This document shows positions 42,301 to 51,810 of a stretch of 64,000 nucleotides of DNA, piece after piece (positions within the stretch are counted from its first letter, which is position 1; each line of letters opens with the position of its first letter). The notes beneath the pieces were generated by a model. The model was not told the DNA's origin. It did no database searches and saw only the letters and a list, made by a program, of their open reading frames with translations. The translations under genes were made by a program, and so were the position numbers. Where the stretch lies: contig NZ_VFYU01000024.1 in assembly GCF_021012795.1 (NCBI RefSeq), forward strand, positions 1-64,000. Reading direction: 5' to 3'. Source of the stretch: Psychrobacter sp. I-STPA10 (GTDB lineage: Bacteria > Pseudomonadota > Gammaproteobacteria > Pseudomonadales > Moraxellaceae).

Positions 42301-42943
42301 ACTCACTTGGATAGTCAACACCAACAAAGTCCGCTTCTAGCTTTGAGCTAATCTCTAACTTGACGACTGTGCGAGTAAAATCTTTATTATTTTGGGTAAA
42401 TGTACGCTCTTCAGATGTCACCTTAACCACTTGTACGTATTGCTCATGCTGTGCATAGCCTGCTTTATCTTGGCGCAGACAATAGACATCACCAATAAGA
42501 GGTAATGGCTCTTCAGGGCGTTGATACGCTTGGATTATTTTAGAGTTTTGCGACTGCGTTGATAGCAGCGTCATACGAGACTCAATTGTGCCAACGCTAT
42601 AGGCTTCGATACGCTTTAAAATCTCATTGCGTTGCTCACCAAATTTAGTCGCTGGAAATAATAGATAACTGACAGTAGGGTCTTTGGGTGGCTTTGTGAT
42701 TGCAGCAAACGTACCGATTAACGGTTCATCATCAGGGCGAGTAACACCCATATAGACTAAACGAGCATGAAATGAGCCATTAACCCTCGCTATGCTTGAT
42801 ATTGGATTAAACAGTTCATTTGCTTCACCAGAAATCGGTGTACCAAGTGGCATGCCACCGCCATCATCATTGTCAGTGAGGCGTTCACTGGGATAAAACT
42901 TGAGGTCTTGTCTTGTGATTTTCGTATCTTTGTTTGATGACAT
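39302..42943 (-). CDS. Large tail protein downstream of the tape measure
   Basis: The protein has 1213 residues. It follows the tape measure by 21 bp and shows many repeated beta modules with the pattern GTVDYAARTLKFN, GKVDYTQGDLQIN, GTVDYQAGKMLLT and GNVNYTTGTVNVSY. These are at least four copies of an about 12-residue DY-based unit in repeated Ig-like domains. Proteins of this place and size in B3/D3112 phages belong to the distal tail. It has no catalytic motif. It would form part of the baseplate hub or central fibre. Confidence 0.7.
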   Translation of the reverse strand: MSSNKDTKITRQDLKFYPSERLTDNDDGGGMPLGTPISGEANELFNPISSIARVNGSFHARLVYMGVTRPDDEPLIGTFAAITKPPKDPTVSYLLFPATKFGEQRNEILKRIEAYSVGTIESRMTLLSTQSQNSKIIQAYQRPEEPLPLIGDVYCLRQDKAGYAQHEQYVQVVKVTSEERTFTQNNKDFTRTVVKLEISSKLEADFVGVDYPSESYVDTPCKIRETHVADAAQYYGIKPLTEAILRESTQIKIAGLMEKLVPTNQIETALIDLTAAGQRQTLFDGTKADSKLSLTINKSHSAGSNSTVSLGNAVLPNSITLNTSNGNITDKGGLLILNDNVVGKVDYTQGDLQINEPSFSGYLNNVSFKAAASELKVADTARIDVDINNRSYNDVMTIDPPPAVGSLIVSYRAQGRWYDLRDDGTGALRGASAAHGSGNVNYTTGTVNVSYGELPDIGSAVLFSWSTRARYFNRSDIATSAKMLLNISQDAVPSTLSLSWNDGEDKTATCDAAGNITGDWTGQYDPNLKQIRIDTDANFNHPDGVLDINVSYNVGNKATKIYQAPQAGSDGQITLEDLSDKPLKPHSVKVKWPLFVEGYIKVDGKNWIDPYQVITDDGAGLLVNNAGETVGTVDYAARTLKFNTDVIVNIPKPVYKTTTGQVRDGLIFDGTGYQSHMKTVITQVLTGYEYADATATLPEDGVVEVYFYDTDTANSVTEQLSSGDIEIDLLPHHAESIAPASINVTWAGHTYFDKLGSIYTDLDPKTGSAQLAGTVDYQAGKMLLTNWQWQNGNAPVINSLVTSIGSNPVDSVTFRVPSSPLRAGSLEIRAVAVNGTKINARANYAGELKADGIQGLVDTEFGVVDVKFGQLVNAFGNENEDWYDQEAIHNGKIWKPLHVLAETITYNAVAYSYLPIDSNVVKIDTVRLPQDGRIPIFRRGDTILIGNRQTDDIGSAHTGGQTVQLSRNDVDRICVSDANGQPVNAELWDYDLDAGTITWTTPLDLSSYQMPLSVMHAQEERNRIHEADIDGTLSLIFPTKRDYPIDSTYVSSVLIGDDLQVRVSVPFTQRNWDKVWRDEPVGDTLLNKLNLKDYPMVLTDDGAITERWMIKMTGTSQFELYGETLGFVMRGDTLTDLAPINPASNKPYFTIPKQAFGNEAPWASQDIIRFNTWGTLLPVWVLCAVQPSSSTPKGEDGYTMCLYGDTTETKEIL

Positions 42944-42964
42944 AATGAGCTCTATTTGTTTGAT

Positions 42965-45900
42965 TTATCTAGCTTTACGGGCTAATTCTTTTTTCAATTT
43001 TTGCATAAACTCTTGAGCACCAATATCTTTGATTTGCTGTACAATACGAGCATCAAGAGCATTAACAATGTCGCTAACGGTGATGTGATTGGCTATATTT
43101 GGGGTAGCAGATATTTGTATGTTTTGCGACGGCTGTTGTCGAGTTGGCGATGGTGGTGGTTGATATTCCTGTTTAGCTTTTTTACCCCATTGGCGGTTTT
43201 TATTTGCTTTAATAAAATCTTCAAAAATCTCATCAACAGCAAACGCATTTGTCATACCATTGCGAATGGGGTCAATTAAGTGTTTTTTTGAGTTAGCTGC
43301 ATTTGATGCAGTTGTTTTTAATAAATTAATTTCTGCATGAGCTAGCTCACTTTCTTGTAGTTTCAAATCACTGAGTAGTTTTTTATATGCGCTGTTTGCA
43401 TCATAACTAACCATTTTTAGTACAGTGCCACGGTCATTTAAAACACGATGTTGATCATCAACTGTCTTTTTCAGCTTTTCAAATTCTCGTGTACCTTCTT
43501 GTGCTGCTGCCACCATTTTTTTACCAGTATTACCTGCTTCATTACCCAGTTGCTGCATAGAGTTTTTTGCTGCATCAATGGGTGGTTTAACATTGTTAGC
43601 AGCATTACTCATTGCATCCAATGCTTGCTTAGCTTCGTCTGCTGCTTTTGCACCGCCACGTAGTCCAGCGTCAATTTGACGCATTTGCTCAGCTGTGACT
43701 TGTCCTACCACACCAGCTTCTTGTAGTATTTGTTTGATTGCCTTAAAGTCAGCTTGAGTTTTAGCAGCAGCTAGAGAGGTATCTAGTGCTGATGTAAGGG
43801 CAGTTTTGAGGGTATCAGCACTGGTTGCTTGTTCTTTAATTGCAGCTACGCCAGCTTTGAGTGTTTGCACCATTTTAAAACCGTCAGTGCTCATCTTCTG
43901 GTTAACAGCATCCATATTAATACCCAAAGTTTGCAAAGCTTGCGATTGAGCATCGGTAGCAGACTTGGCAGCTTGTTGTTCTAGAGCAGTACGCTTAACA
44001 CTATCAGCAAGCTCTTTATTGCCGTTCGTTGCTGCCAGTAAGGCTTGCTCAAGTCCTGCTTGAGTTTGCGCATTTTGTCCAGCTGATTCTTTTGCTGCGT
44101 TGTAAGCACGTGCCAGTTTAGTCGTATCACCCTCGGCAAGCTCTGCAATGACACTAAAAGCTTCTAGTGATTTGGTGACTTCACTGTTCATACCTGTCGC
44201 AAATTCTTGTGCGTCGAGTCCCAAGGTTTCAAACGCATCAGAAGCCTTGTCCAAATCTGATTTTAACAACTCACCGAGGTTATTTTGCTTTGCTTCAAGG
44301 TGCATTGCTTCAAGACGGTTTGTTGTCTCATTAAGCTCGGTTGCTAATTGATTATATTCCTGAGTATTTTTTTGCCCGTTTGCAGCAAGATTAATTAGCT
44401 CACGATTTAGAATTTTAACCGTTGCTTCAGTAGCAATGATGTCATTTACAAGTTGTCTATTTTCATCTGCTTGCTGTCTGGCAGCATTTGCTGCCTCAGT
44501 TTCTGCAGCTGCTAACTCATCGCTAGTTTTTACTGCCAACTTTTGTGCTTCAGCTAATCGTTGAGCAGACTCAGCACTGGTTTCAAAGTTATTACGCACA
44601 TCATCAAAAGTACGGTCAGTTACCATAGCATCAAGATAGGCTAGACCACGAGCAAGCTCGTCTCCAAACGCTCTAACGGCTGAGCTGTTTTCATACAAAC
44701 TATCACCAATAGCCGTACCAATTGTCCAACTGGCAGCAGCAGCAAATAATGTACTCAATCCTGACATCTTACCCGCTAGACCATTTGCGGCAGTGGTAGT
44801 GCTTAGGATAGAGGCACGGGCTGTTGTCATACCAGTGGCAATATTAGCCCCTGCTGTTAGTCCAACCGTACCAGCTAGTGCCATTGCACTGTTAAATGCA
44901 ACAGTGGCTACTCGAGCACTAGCAATCAATACCACTAACTTAGTAATCATGGGATATGATTCAGCAAAGCCATTAACCGCTTCAACTACGCTAGCGACAC
45001 CAGAAGCAGTAGCACTAACGATAGGTAATAGATGTTGACCTAGTGTTTGTGCTAATACGATTAACGACTGTTCAGCTCTGGCTGTCGCTGCTGCTGATGT
45101 TGACATCTGAGCTTCAAACTCAGATTGCATTGCACCAGCAGTCGCTGACTTGTCTTGAGTCAAGTCTAGTGTTTGATTATAAGTATCAAGACTACCCACC
45201 AATAAATTGACATCATCAGCATATTCTTGACCAAATAATTTAAATGTTGTTATGGATCGTTGTTGGTCATCAAGCTTACTTAGCGTTTGTAAGAAGTTAA
45301 TCAAGGCTTCTTGCGGATTAGCATTGATATCATCAGCCAATTGATTTGCTGACAAACCAATATTATCAAGGGATTCTTGGAATCCAGCACCTTGTACTTG
45401 AGCTGTTTGTAGTTTAGTTAACAGTCCATTAATAGCAGTAGCTGCAACTTCTGGTGGTTTACCAAGCGCAATAAATGCTGCGGCTAATGATGCCGCTTGC
45501 TCTTCTGCCAAGCCAAATTGTTTTGCGGTACCACCAATCCGTACCATTGCATTAATAATATCTGGCTCTTTAGCAGCAGTATTATTACCGAGTGTATTAA
45601 TAGCATCACCCAATGCTTCTACAGATTGCATTGAGATACCAAACACATTAGCAAGCTGTGCAGCTGACTCAGCAGCTTCATCAGCACTAATACCGAATGC
45701 AACTGACATCTTGCCAGCCATTTCAGTAAATTTACCAAGTTCTTCAATTGGAATGCCAAGCTGTCCACCTTGCGCTGCAATATCAGCTACTGCTTCACTG
45801 CTTAAGCCTAAATCTATTGCTAGCTGTTTAATATCACCAGATAAAGTCTGAATTTGCTCAGGTGTACCATCAACAGTTTTTTTAACACCTGCCATTGCGG

Positions 45901-46786
45901 CTTCAAAATCCATTGCAGCAGATGTAACGACAGCAAGCCCTCCTGCGGCAGCAGTAACTTTGCCCAGTTCAGTCGCAAAGTCAGTTGTTTCATCACTAGC
46001 ATCACTGAGCGATGCTTCAAGCTCTTCAATTTGTGCCGTCGCTAATTCACTAGCTCGTGCAAGCTCACTGCCAGTAAGCTGTCCACTGTCTCTTAGTGTC
46101 TCATAAGCAGTAGTGATTTCTTCGATCTGCTGTAATGCAACATCATCAGTTTCAATGCCTAATAGTATTTTAGCTTGTGCTATTTCATTTAGATTTTCAG
46201 CTTCAGCAGTGAGTTCACTTAAGGCTTCTTGTGCCGCTTGTGTCTGTTCTTGTAGGAATTGTTCTTGAGAGGCTAGGTCAGTAGTAGATAGACCAAGATC
46301 AGACATTGCTTGACGTGTGTCGTTAAGGCTAATGTTAAGCGATGTGTGGGTTTGTTTAAGACTGGCTGCTTGCTTAGCAGATTGCTCATGCGCTTTTGCG
46401 AGTCGCTCAACCTCTTTAACGGCATCTCTATACTCAGCTTTTTGTTCTTTGGTGGCTGCTCCTTGCGCTTCCATTACTGTTTTCAATGCTTCAGCTTTGG
46501 TTTTGGCAGCTTGCCACTCTTGCGCTAGTGTTTTAGTCTGTTCCTGAGCACTTTGCCAAGCGTTAGCCGCATCGACTACTGCCTGTTTTTGCTCACGGAA
46601 CATCTTTATCAGACCTTGCTTCTGACTAATAGCATTAAATGTATCGTTTAAATGTTCACCTTTCTCTGATAAATTAGCGACATCAATACCCGCTGCTTTT
46701 AACTCATCAGTTAGCAGATCTAGATCAGTAAGATTTTTAGTTTGTAAGGCAATCTCTAATGCGAGTTTTAAATTGGCATTGCTCAT
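42965..46786 (-). CDS. Tail tape measure protein
   Basis: The 1273-residue protein sets the length of the flexible tail, and the size implies a long siphovirus tail. It has long coiled coils (residues 50-270), then the tape-measure core domain FEAAMAGVKKTVDGTPEQIQ near residue 295 with LGLSSEAVADIAAQGGQLGI. Hydrophobic segments near residues 610-680 and further helices follow. The N-terminus lacks the chaperone genes that normally precede it. It is the first gene at the prophage right end, about 19.5 kb from the tube gene. Confidence 0.9.
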   Translation of the reverse strand: MSNANLKLALEIALQTKNLTDLDLLTDELKAAGIDVANLSEKGEHLNDTFNAISQKQGLIKMFREQKQAVVDAANAWQSAQEQTKTLAQEWQAAKTKAEALKTVMEAQGAATKEQKAEYRDAVKEVERLAKAHEQSAKQAASLKQTHTSLNISLNDTRQAMSDLGLSTTDLASQEQFLQEQTQAAQEALSELTAEAENLNEIAQAKILLGIETDDVALQQIEEITTAYETLRDSGQLTGSELARASELATAQIEELEASLSDASDETTDFATELGKVTAAAGGLAVVTSAAMDFEAAMAGVKKTVDGTPEQIQTLSGDIKQLAIDLGLSSEAVADIAAQGGQLGIPIEELGKFTEMAGKMSVAFGISADEAAESAAQLANVFGISMQSVEALGDAINTLGNNTAAKEPDIINAMVRIGGTAKQFGLAEEQAASLAAAFIALGKPPEVAATAINGLLTKLQTAQVQGAGFQESLDNIGLSANQLADDINANPQEALINFLQTLSKLDDQQRSITTFKLFGQEYADDVNLLVGSLDTYNQTLDLTQDKSATAGAMQSEFEAQMSTSAAATARAEQSLIVLAQTLGQHLLPIVSATASGVASVVEAVNGFAESYPMITKLVVLIASARVATVAFNSAMALAGTVGLTAGANIATGMTTARASILSTTTAANGLAGKMSGLSTLFAAAASWTIGTAIGDSLYENSSAVRAFGDELARGLAYLDAMVTDRTFDDVRNNFETSAESAQRLAEAQKLAVKTSDELAAAETEAANAARQQADENRQLVNDIIATEATVKILNRELINLAANGQKNTQEYNQLATELNETTNRLEAMHLEAKQNNLGELLKSDLDKASDAFETLGLDAQEFATGMNSEVTKSLEAFSVIAELAEGDTTKLARAYNAAKESAGQNAQTQAGLEQALLAATNGNKELADSVKRTALEQQAAKSATDAQSQALQTLGINMDAVNQKMSTDGFKMVQTLKAGVAAIKEQATSADTLKTALTSALDTSLAAAKTQADFKAIKQILQEAGVVGQVTAEQMRQIDAGLRGGAKAADEAKQALDAMSNAANNVKPPIDAAKNSMQQLGNEAGNTGKKMVAAAQEGTREFEKLKKTVDDQHRVLNDRGTVLKMVSYDANSAYKKLLSDLKLQESELAHAEINLLKTTASNAANSKKHLIDPIRNGMTNAFAVDEIFEDFIKANKNRQWGKKAKQEYQPPPSPTRQQPSQNIQISATPNIANHITVSDIVNALDARIVQQIKDIGAQEFMQKLKKELARKAR

Positions 46787-47010
46787 AGAGGTTATTCATC
46801 ATATTTCTAGTCTATGAGCAATCTTAGGTAGGTAGGTAAAGATTTTAAATTAGAATACTCCCTTATTTTTCTAATATTTTTTGAAAGTTTATTTCAATTT
46901 CTATCTCATTAATAATCATTAAATCCCAGTTATTCCCAGTTTATAACATCTTCTGTATGCTAGTTATAACAGGTGTGATTAATTTATTAAAATCAGTATC
47001 TCAATTTTTC
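46787..47010. other. Prophage right end region
   Basis: AT-rich DNA between the tape measure start and host gene. It holds TAGG repeated three times (46825-46838), GAAAGTTTATTTCA (46883-46896, near-copy of the left-end site) and two tandem copies of TCCCAGTT at 46924 and 46934. The phage terminus and the tape measure promoter must lie here, but neither can be fixed by eye. Confidence 0.45.
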
Positions 47011-47910
47011 CTACAAAGATGAATGTTCAATAGACCCTAGTAAAAAGTCTATGTTGCTCCATAATTGCTGTTGATGAAAGTCAGCTGGATTGGTATGTTT
47101 GGGGGCAAAATATAACAGTTGTTGGCTGTGTTGGTGTTGCAAAATAACGGTAGGGTGAATGAGGGTCAGGCAATGCCAAATCTGCATTAGAGGCGATAAG
47201 TCGATGCTGACGGTGCGCCCAAATACCATTTTATTAGTAGTAAAAGCGTTGTTTATGACCTCATCATCTACAGTGGTAACGGTGAGTAAATCTGGCGGGT
47301 TTGATAAAGAGTTTTGATTTGAGTTTTGTGAGTCGCTTTGTAAATATTTTTGTATTTTGGGTAATGATATCAGACATCTAGGCGGCATCATATTGGGTGT
47401 ACGATAATCATCGAAGTGATAGATGGCATAATGTCCGCTACTGGCAACATTAATTTCGATGTATTGCTGTGCATCGGTTGCTTGTTTATCAGATGTGTCG
47501 CCTGCGATAAAACATTCAAGACAGGTGCTTTGCCATAAAAAATCTGCCTGTTTGTCCTTTGGATTCATTTCATCTACCAAAGGTAACCACATAAACCAAG
47601 GTGTTATCGCAGGTGATATGTGGTTATACTTATGCTCAATATGATGTTTAGTAAGGTTATGTCGAGTAAGTTTTGGTACAGTTGTTGGTTGTGGTAAAGT
47701 AATCACATAGTTTAAAGTTAGTTTGTGCTGTGGTTTGGCTATATTTTTATTTTTTACAGAGGAACTAATTATCTGTGCCTCGACTTGTACTTTGGGCATG
47801 ATTAGATGAGGCTGCGCAGCACACCACTGGTTTGAAGCGATGTCTGCGATCAAATCCCAACGTCCTAGCTGATGAGTGCTATAAGACGCTGTGAGGGAGA
47901 GATGGTTCAC
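47011..47910 (-). CDS. DOMON-like domain protein
   Basis: The 299-residue protein has the DOMON-like pattern seen in gammaproteobacterial proteins of this size: WMWLPLV-type strands, then FLWQSTCLECFIAG, QYIEINVASSGHYAIYHFDD and YRTPNMMPPRC. Such domains bind sugars or haem in other proteins; the function here is unknown. It starts 14 bp after yhbY on the same strand, forming an operon. Its 3' end marks the last host gene before the prophage and appears intact. Confidence 0.7.
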   Translation of the reverse strand: MNHLSLTASYSTHQLGRWDLIADIASNQWCAAQPHLIMPKVQVEAQIISSSVKNKNIAKPQHKLTLNYVITLPQPTTVPKLTRHNLTKHHIEHKYNHISPAITPWFMWLPLVDEMNPKDKQADFLWQSTCLECFIAGDTSDKQATDAQQYIEINVASSGHYAIYHFDDYRTPNMMPPRCLISLPKIQKYLQSDSQNSNQNSLSNPPDLLTVTTVDDEVINNAFTTNKMVFGRTVSIDLSPLMQIWHCLTLIHPTVILQHQHSQQLLYFAPKHTNPADFHQQQLWSNIDFLLGSIEHSSL

Positions 47911-47924
47911 TATTTAGTGATCCA

Positions 47925-48266
47925 TTATTCGCTATGGCGACTAAGATTCGACAGCTTAGGATTGGCATTTGGGTTGCGACGTAATAATAATGCCATGCGT
48001 CCGATACTGTGAATCAGTTGTGCTTGTACTGAGTTGGCAAGTTGAGTGCTAAGCTCATCTCTTTCTTGTTTGCTTCCAGCAGGTACTTTAACTTTAATTA
48101 GTTCATGGTCAGTTAATGCGCGTTCAACTTCTTGTAGGATATTTTCAGTAATACCATTGTTACCAATCATCACGATGGGTTTAAGCTCATGCCCAATGCC
48201 TTTGAGGCGGCGTAGCTCTGCATTATCAAGGTCATGTGTGCTAGTGTTTTTTTGCAATTGTGTCAT
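47925..48266 (-). CDS. yhbY: YhbY, CRS1-YhbY ribosome assembly protein
   Basis: The 113-residue RNA-binding protein is associated with the 50S precursor. LRRLKGIGHELKPIVMIGNN, then GITENILQEVERALTDHELI and IHSIGRMALLLRRNP, give the full CRS1-YhbY (CRM) domain including the GNNG-like loop. It is divergent from rlmE, the same pairing as in E. coli, with about 185 bp between for both promoters. Confidence 0.93.
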   Translation of the reverse strand: MTQLQKNTSTHDLDNAELRRLKGIGHELKPIVMIGNNGITENILQEVERALTDHELIKVKVPAGSKQERDELSTQLANSVQAQLIHSIGRMALLLRRNPNANPKLSNLSRHSE

Positions 48267-48452
48267 AGTCAGTTACTGTTTCATTAAAAAAGAGTCACCA
48301 TTATAAATAATCTAGCATTAACTTGCATGCTACTCTTGTAAAGAGTAACTTGCTAGGTTAAAAATACAGTTGGCTAGATTGACGATATAAATGTGATGGT
48401 TTATCACGCTTCTTGTCATTGGTGAACATGTAATAAATTGGAGATCTATTTT

Positions 48453-49085
48453 TTGGCAACTCGTATTAGCAATAAAAAACTTTCAAAAAGTAGTCGAGCA
48501 TGGATGAAAGAACATCTGGATGACCATTATGTGCATTTGGCTCAAAAAGAGGGATATCGTGCCAGAGCAGCTTATAAACTGATTGAGATCAATGAAAAGA
48601 CCAATCTGATTCAAAAAGGCATGACGGTAGTAGATCTGGGCAGTGCTCCAGGAAGTTGGTCACAAGTGGCAGCAAAAATGGTGGGTGATAAAGGTACATT
48701 GATTGCTTCAGATATTTTGCCAATGGATACTCTAGAGGGTGTGACTTTTATCCAAGGTGATTTTCGTGAAATAGACGTGTTTGAGCAGATCATGGCAAAA
48801 GTGGGTGACCAACGAGTGGATGTGGTACTCTCTGATATGGCTCCAAATACAACAGGGCATAATGCGGTGGATCAACCTCGTATGATGCATCTGTGTGAGT
48901 TGGCAGTAGACTTTGCTATGCAAGTACTGCCTGATGGTGGTGCGTTGATTATGAAGGTGTTTCAAGGTGCAGGGGCACAAGAGCTAAGACAGCAAATCCA
49001 ACAGCAGTTTAGTCAAGTACGTAGTATTAAGCCTGCTGCTTCTAGAGCACGGTCAAAAGAGATGTTTTGGGTGGCAATTAAATAA
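48453..49085 (+). CDS. rlmE: RlmE (RrmJ/FtsJ), 23S rRNA 2'-O-methyltransferase
   Basis: RlmE methylates U2552 in the A loop of 23S rRNA. The family N-terminus ATRISNKKLSKSSRAWM is preceded by TTG at 48453, with TTGGAG as ribosome site 9 bases upstream. An upstream in-frame TTG at 48438 overlaps that site. TTG is therefore the likely start codon, giving 210 residues. SAM is bound by VVDLGSAPGSWSQVAA near residue 60; SDMAPNTTGH is the catalytic Asp segment. ftsH follows, as in E. coli. Confidence 0.95.
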   Translation: MATRISNKKLSKSSRAWMKEHLDDHYVHLAQKEGYRARAAYKLIEINEKTNLIQKGMTVVDLGSAPGSWSQVAAKMVGDKGTLIASDILPMDTLEGVTFIQGDFREIDVFEQIMAKVGDQRVDVVLSDMAPNTTGHNAVDQPRMMHLCELAVDFAMQVLPDGGALIMKVFQGAGAQELRQQIQQQFSQVRSIKPAASRARSKEMFWVAIK

Positions 49086-49103
49086 GCAATCAAATAAATT
49101 GTG

Positions 49104-49123
49104 GCTAAATAATTTTAGCTTTT
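49104..49123 (+). terminator. Possible terminator after rlmE
   Basis: GCTAAA-TAAT-TTTAGC stem followed by four T residues lies 19 bp after the rlmE stop. The stem is short and AT-rich, so efficiency is uncertain. Confidence 0.5.
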
Positions 49124-49604
49124 ACTAGATTCTATAATAGATAGTGATGGTATAGATAGTAGACAATTTGGATAGCTTGAATTTTAGATTGTTAGTGTAT
49201 AGATTGTGATGGTTATGAGATAAGAGTATGATTAAACTTTAAAAGCTTTGCAATAAATTTACCTAAATTTACAGCGAGATGGCTTGAAGATTGGAGATAA
49301 TGACCTAATATCTGCTATATTAGACAGTCTGAAAAGTAGTCTAACAACCCATCTATAAATATACTATAAAGATAATAATGGCAGAATGTAATCAGATATG
49401 CTCATTTGTCATCATCCTTCATCTAGTGTGAGATATGAGGATTGGTGAGGTTTGAGTGTTTATTGCCATATTTTTGTGAAACTATATATAAATTAAAACA
49501 ATGATTATGAAAGCTGTATTGTCAGTGGCTGTTTGTACTACAATACAATGTAACAAAACGATGTAGAATGTAGATGGTTAATTTTTGAATATATCAAGTA
49601 AGGG
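49124..49604. other. Spacer upstream of ftsH
   Basis: About 480 bp without a supportable gene. TTGTCA near 49518 followed by TACAAT near 49543 is a weak promoter candidate with a 19-base spacer. The sequence is AT-rich and otherwise featureless. Confidence 0.4.
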
Positions 49605-51512
49605 ATGGTATCACTAGTGAGTGACATGGTAAAAAATACCTTATTGTGGTTGGTCGTTATTGGCGTTTTGGTCGTGGTTTTTAGTAACTATGATAGCCGT
49701 AATGAGCCAGACATGCTCAATTACTCTGAATTTGTGACGCAAGTTACTGATAATCAGGTAAAAAGCATCAAAATTGATGGCGAGCAAATCACAGGTGAGA
49801 AGAAAAATGGTTCCACCTTTGAGACAGTTCGTCCTGCGGTGACAGACCCTGAGCTGATGCCAACATTGCGTGAGCATCAAGTCGAAATACAAGGAGCTGC
49901 ACCAGAGCGTCAAGGTGTGATGATGCAATTATTAATTGCAAGCTTCCCAGTATTGTTGATTATTGGTCTGTTTTTATTCTTCATGCGTAATATGCAAGGA
50001 GGCGGTGCAGGTGGTCGTGCAGGTGGCCCGATGAGTTTTGGTAAGTCAAAAGCCAAAATGCTGTCAGAAGACCAAATCAAAGTCACCTTCCAAGATGTTG
50101 CTGGCTGTGAAGAAGCCAAAGAAGAAGTGGTTGAGGTGGTGGAATTTTTACGCGATCCTGATCGCTTTACCAAACTGGGTGCAACCATTCCTCGTGGTAT
50201 CTTGATGGTAGGACCTCCAGGTACTGGTAAGACGCTCCTTGCTAAAGCCATTGCTGGTGAGGCAAAAGTACCTTTCTTTTCTATCTCTGGTTCTGACTTT
50301 GTCGAGATGTTTGTTGGTGTGGGTGCATCTCGTGTACGTGATATGTTTGAACAAGCTAAAAAGAATGCACCCTGTATCATCTTTATTGATGAGATTGATG
50401 CTGTGGGTCGTCATCGTGGTTCTGGTATGGGTGGTGGACACGATGAGCGTGAACAAACCCTTAACCAGTTATTGGTAGAAATGGATGGATTTGAAGGCAA
50501 TGATGGTGTGATTGTGATTGCTGCAACCAACCGTGTTGATGTGCTTGATAAAGCATTGTTGCGTCCAGGTCGTTTTGACCGTCAAGTACATGTCGGATTG
50601 CCTGATATTAAGGGTCGTGAGCAAATTTTGGCGGTGCATCTGAAGAAGCTACCATCAACTGTGGGTGTGAATATCAACTCGTTAGCACGTGGTACACCAG
50701 GATTTAGTGGTGCACAGCTTGCCAACCTTGTGAATGAAGCGGCATTGTTTGCAGCTCGACGCAATAAAGGCAGTGTGGATATGCATGACTTTGAGGATGC
50801 CAAAGATAAGCTATATATGGGTCCTGAGCGCAAATCTATGGTATTGCGTGAAGAGGAGCGTCGTTCGACTGCCTACCATGAAGCAGGACATGCTTTAGTC
50901 GCAGAAATGCTACCTGGCACAGATCCTGTGCATAAAGTAACGATTATGCCACGTGGTTTTGCATTAGGTGTCACTTGGCAGTTACCTGAGCATGACCAAA
51001 CCAGTGTTAATAAATCAAAAATGCTCAGTGACATTGCAATTTTGTTTGGTGGACGTATTGCTGAAGAAGTATTTGTAGATCAGCAATCTACTGGCGCATC
51101 AAATGACTTTGAACGTGCCACAAAAATGGCGCGGGCAATGGTTACTAAGTATGGTATGTCTGATGCACTGGGCATCATGGTTTATGAAGATGATGATTCT
51201 TCACAAGGATATTTTGGTAGCGCATCACGTACTATCTCTGAGGCAACGCAGCAAAAAGTAGATGATGAGGTACGCCGTATCTTAGAAGAGCAGTATGACA
51301 TTGCTCGTGAGCTGATTGAAGCCAATCAGGATAAAATGCATGCAATGGTAGAAGCACTGATGAAGTGGGAAACCATTGATCGTGATCAATTGCAAGATAT
51401 TATGGCAGGGCGTGATCCTCGTGAGCCACGTGTTTATCAAAGTATTGATGTGACCCCTGATAAGATATCTATTAGCAAAGATAAAACGCCACCACCACTA
51501 CCAGCGATGTAA
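49605..51512 (+). CDS. ftsH: FtsH, membrane AAA+ zinc protease
   Basis: FtsH is a hexameric inner-membrane protease that degrades misassembled membrane proteins and regulators such as LpxC. Up to 635 residues. Two membrane helices are at about 10-27 and 107-126. Walker A is GPPGTGKT near 203, Walker B FIDEID near 262, and the zinc site HEAGH near 425. An ATG at 49626 ([10 protein letters not shown]) matches the family start better, because AGGG abuts the ATG at 49605 directly. A terminator follows. Confidence 0.96.
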   Translation: MVSLVSDMVKNTLLWLVVIGVLVVVFSNYDSRNEPDMLNYSEFVTQVTDNQVKSIKIDGEQITGEKKNGSTFETVRPAVTDPELMPTLREHQVEIQGAAPERQGVMMQLLIASFPVLLIIGLFLFFMRNMQGGGAGGRAGGPMSFGKSKAKMLSEDQIKVTFQDVAGCEEAKEEVVEVVEFLRDPDRFTKLGATIPRGILMVGPPGTGKTLLAKAIAGEAKVPFFSISGSDFVEMFVGVGASRVRDMFEQAKKNAPCIIFIDEIDAVGRHRGSGMGGGHDEREQTLNQLLVEMDGFEGNDGVIVIAATNRVDVLDKALLRPGRFDRQVHVGLPDIKGREQILAVHLKKLPSTVGVNINSLARGTPGFSGAQLANLVNEAALFAARRNKGSVDMHDFEDAKDKLYMGPERKSMVLREEERRSTAYHEAGHALVAEMLPGTDPVHKVTIMPRGFALGVTWQLPEHDQTSVNKSKMLSDIAILFGGRIAEEVFVDQQSTGASNDFERATKMARAMVTKYGMSDALGIMVYEDDDSSQGYFGSASRTISEATQQKVDDEVRRILEEQYDIARELIEANQDKMHAMVEALMKWETIDRDQLQDIMAGRDPREPRVYQSIDVTPDKISISKDKTPPPLPAM

Positions 51513-51576
51513 ATTAAGTTGCCATTTAGCATCTTTGGTTATGCTTTGGCTACAGGCAGCTAATAACTATAACAAT

Positions 51577-51607
51577 AAAACCCTCTACAAGTTTTGTAGG
51601 GGGTTTT
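51577..51607 (+). terminator. Intrinsic terminator after ftsH
   Basis: AAACCCTCTACAA and TTGTAGGGGGTTT pair across a short loop, followed by a T run. It is placed 65 bp after the ftsH stop. Confidence 0.85.
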
Positions 51608-51810
51608 TATTTTTGTATATTTAAACAACAACTTCTAGAACTACATGCAGCCAGTCCACTTGATAAAAAACAATGATTACCAGACCCTAATAATCTATAA
51701 AACTGCGTAAGTCCTATATACATTCAGTGGTATAGTATCCATTTTGCTTTTCTATATTATATTTTAGAGAATGGGTATTCATTATTTTTTGGGGCTTTAA
51801 GACGTAAAAT

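Larger units (their letters stand above)
12015..46990 (-). mobile_element. Mu/B3-type transposable siphophage prophage
   Basis: The element holds a full set of transposable phage functions: repressor, Ner/gp16-like regulator, Gam, MuA transposase, MuB, Mor activator, com-methylase pair, terminase, DUF935 portal, MuF, gpG, protease/scaffold, capsid, tail tube, tape measure, tail tip and lysis. Boundaries are set only by the last phage genes (12114 and 46786) and the flanking host genes, so they are uncertain by up to 200 bp. The TG/CA termini and target duplication could not be fixed by eye. No broken phage gene was seen, so it may be active. Confidence 0.92.

Noticed and set aside
11851-47040. 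TTGAAC similarity between 11857 and the complement of 47022 as prophage inverted ends
   Set aside because: The right copy lies in the intact coding end of the DOMON-like gene, so it is probably chance.
47011-47910. Phage origin for the DOMON-like gene next to the right end
   Set aside because: It forms a 14-bp-spaced unit with yhbY and looks like a host gene.
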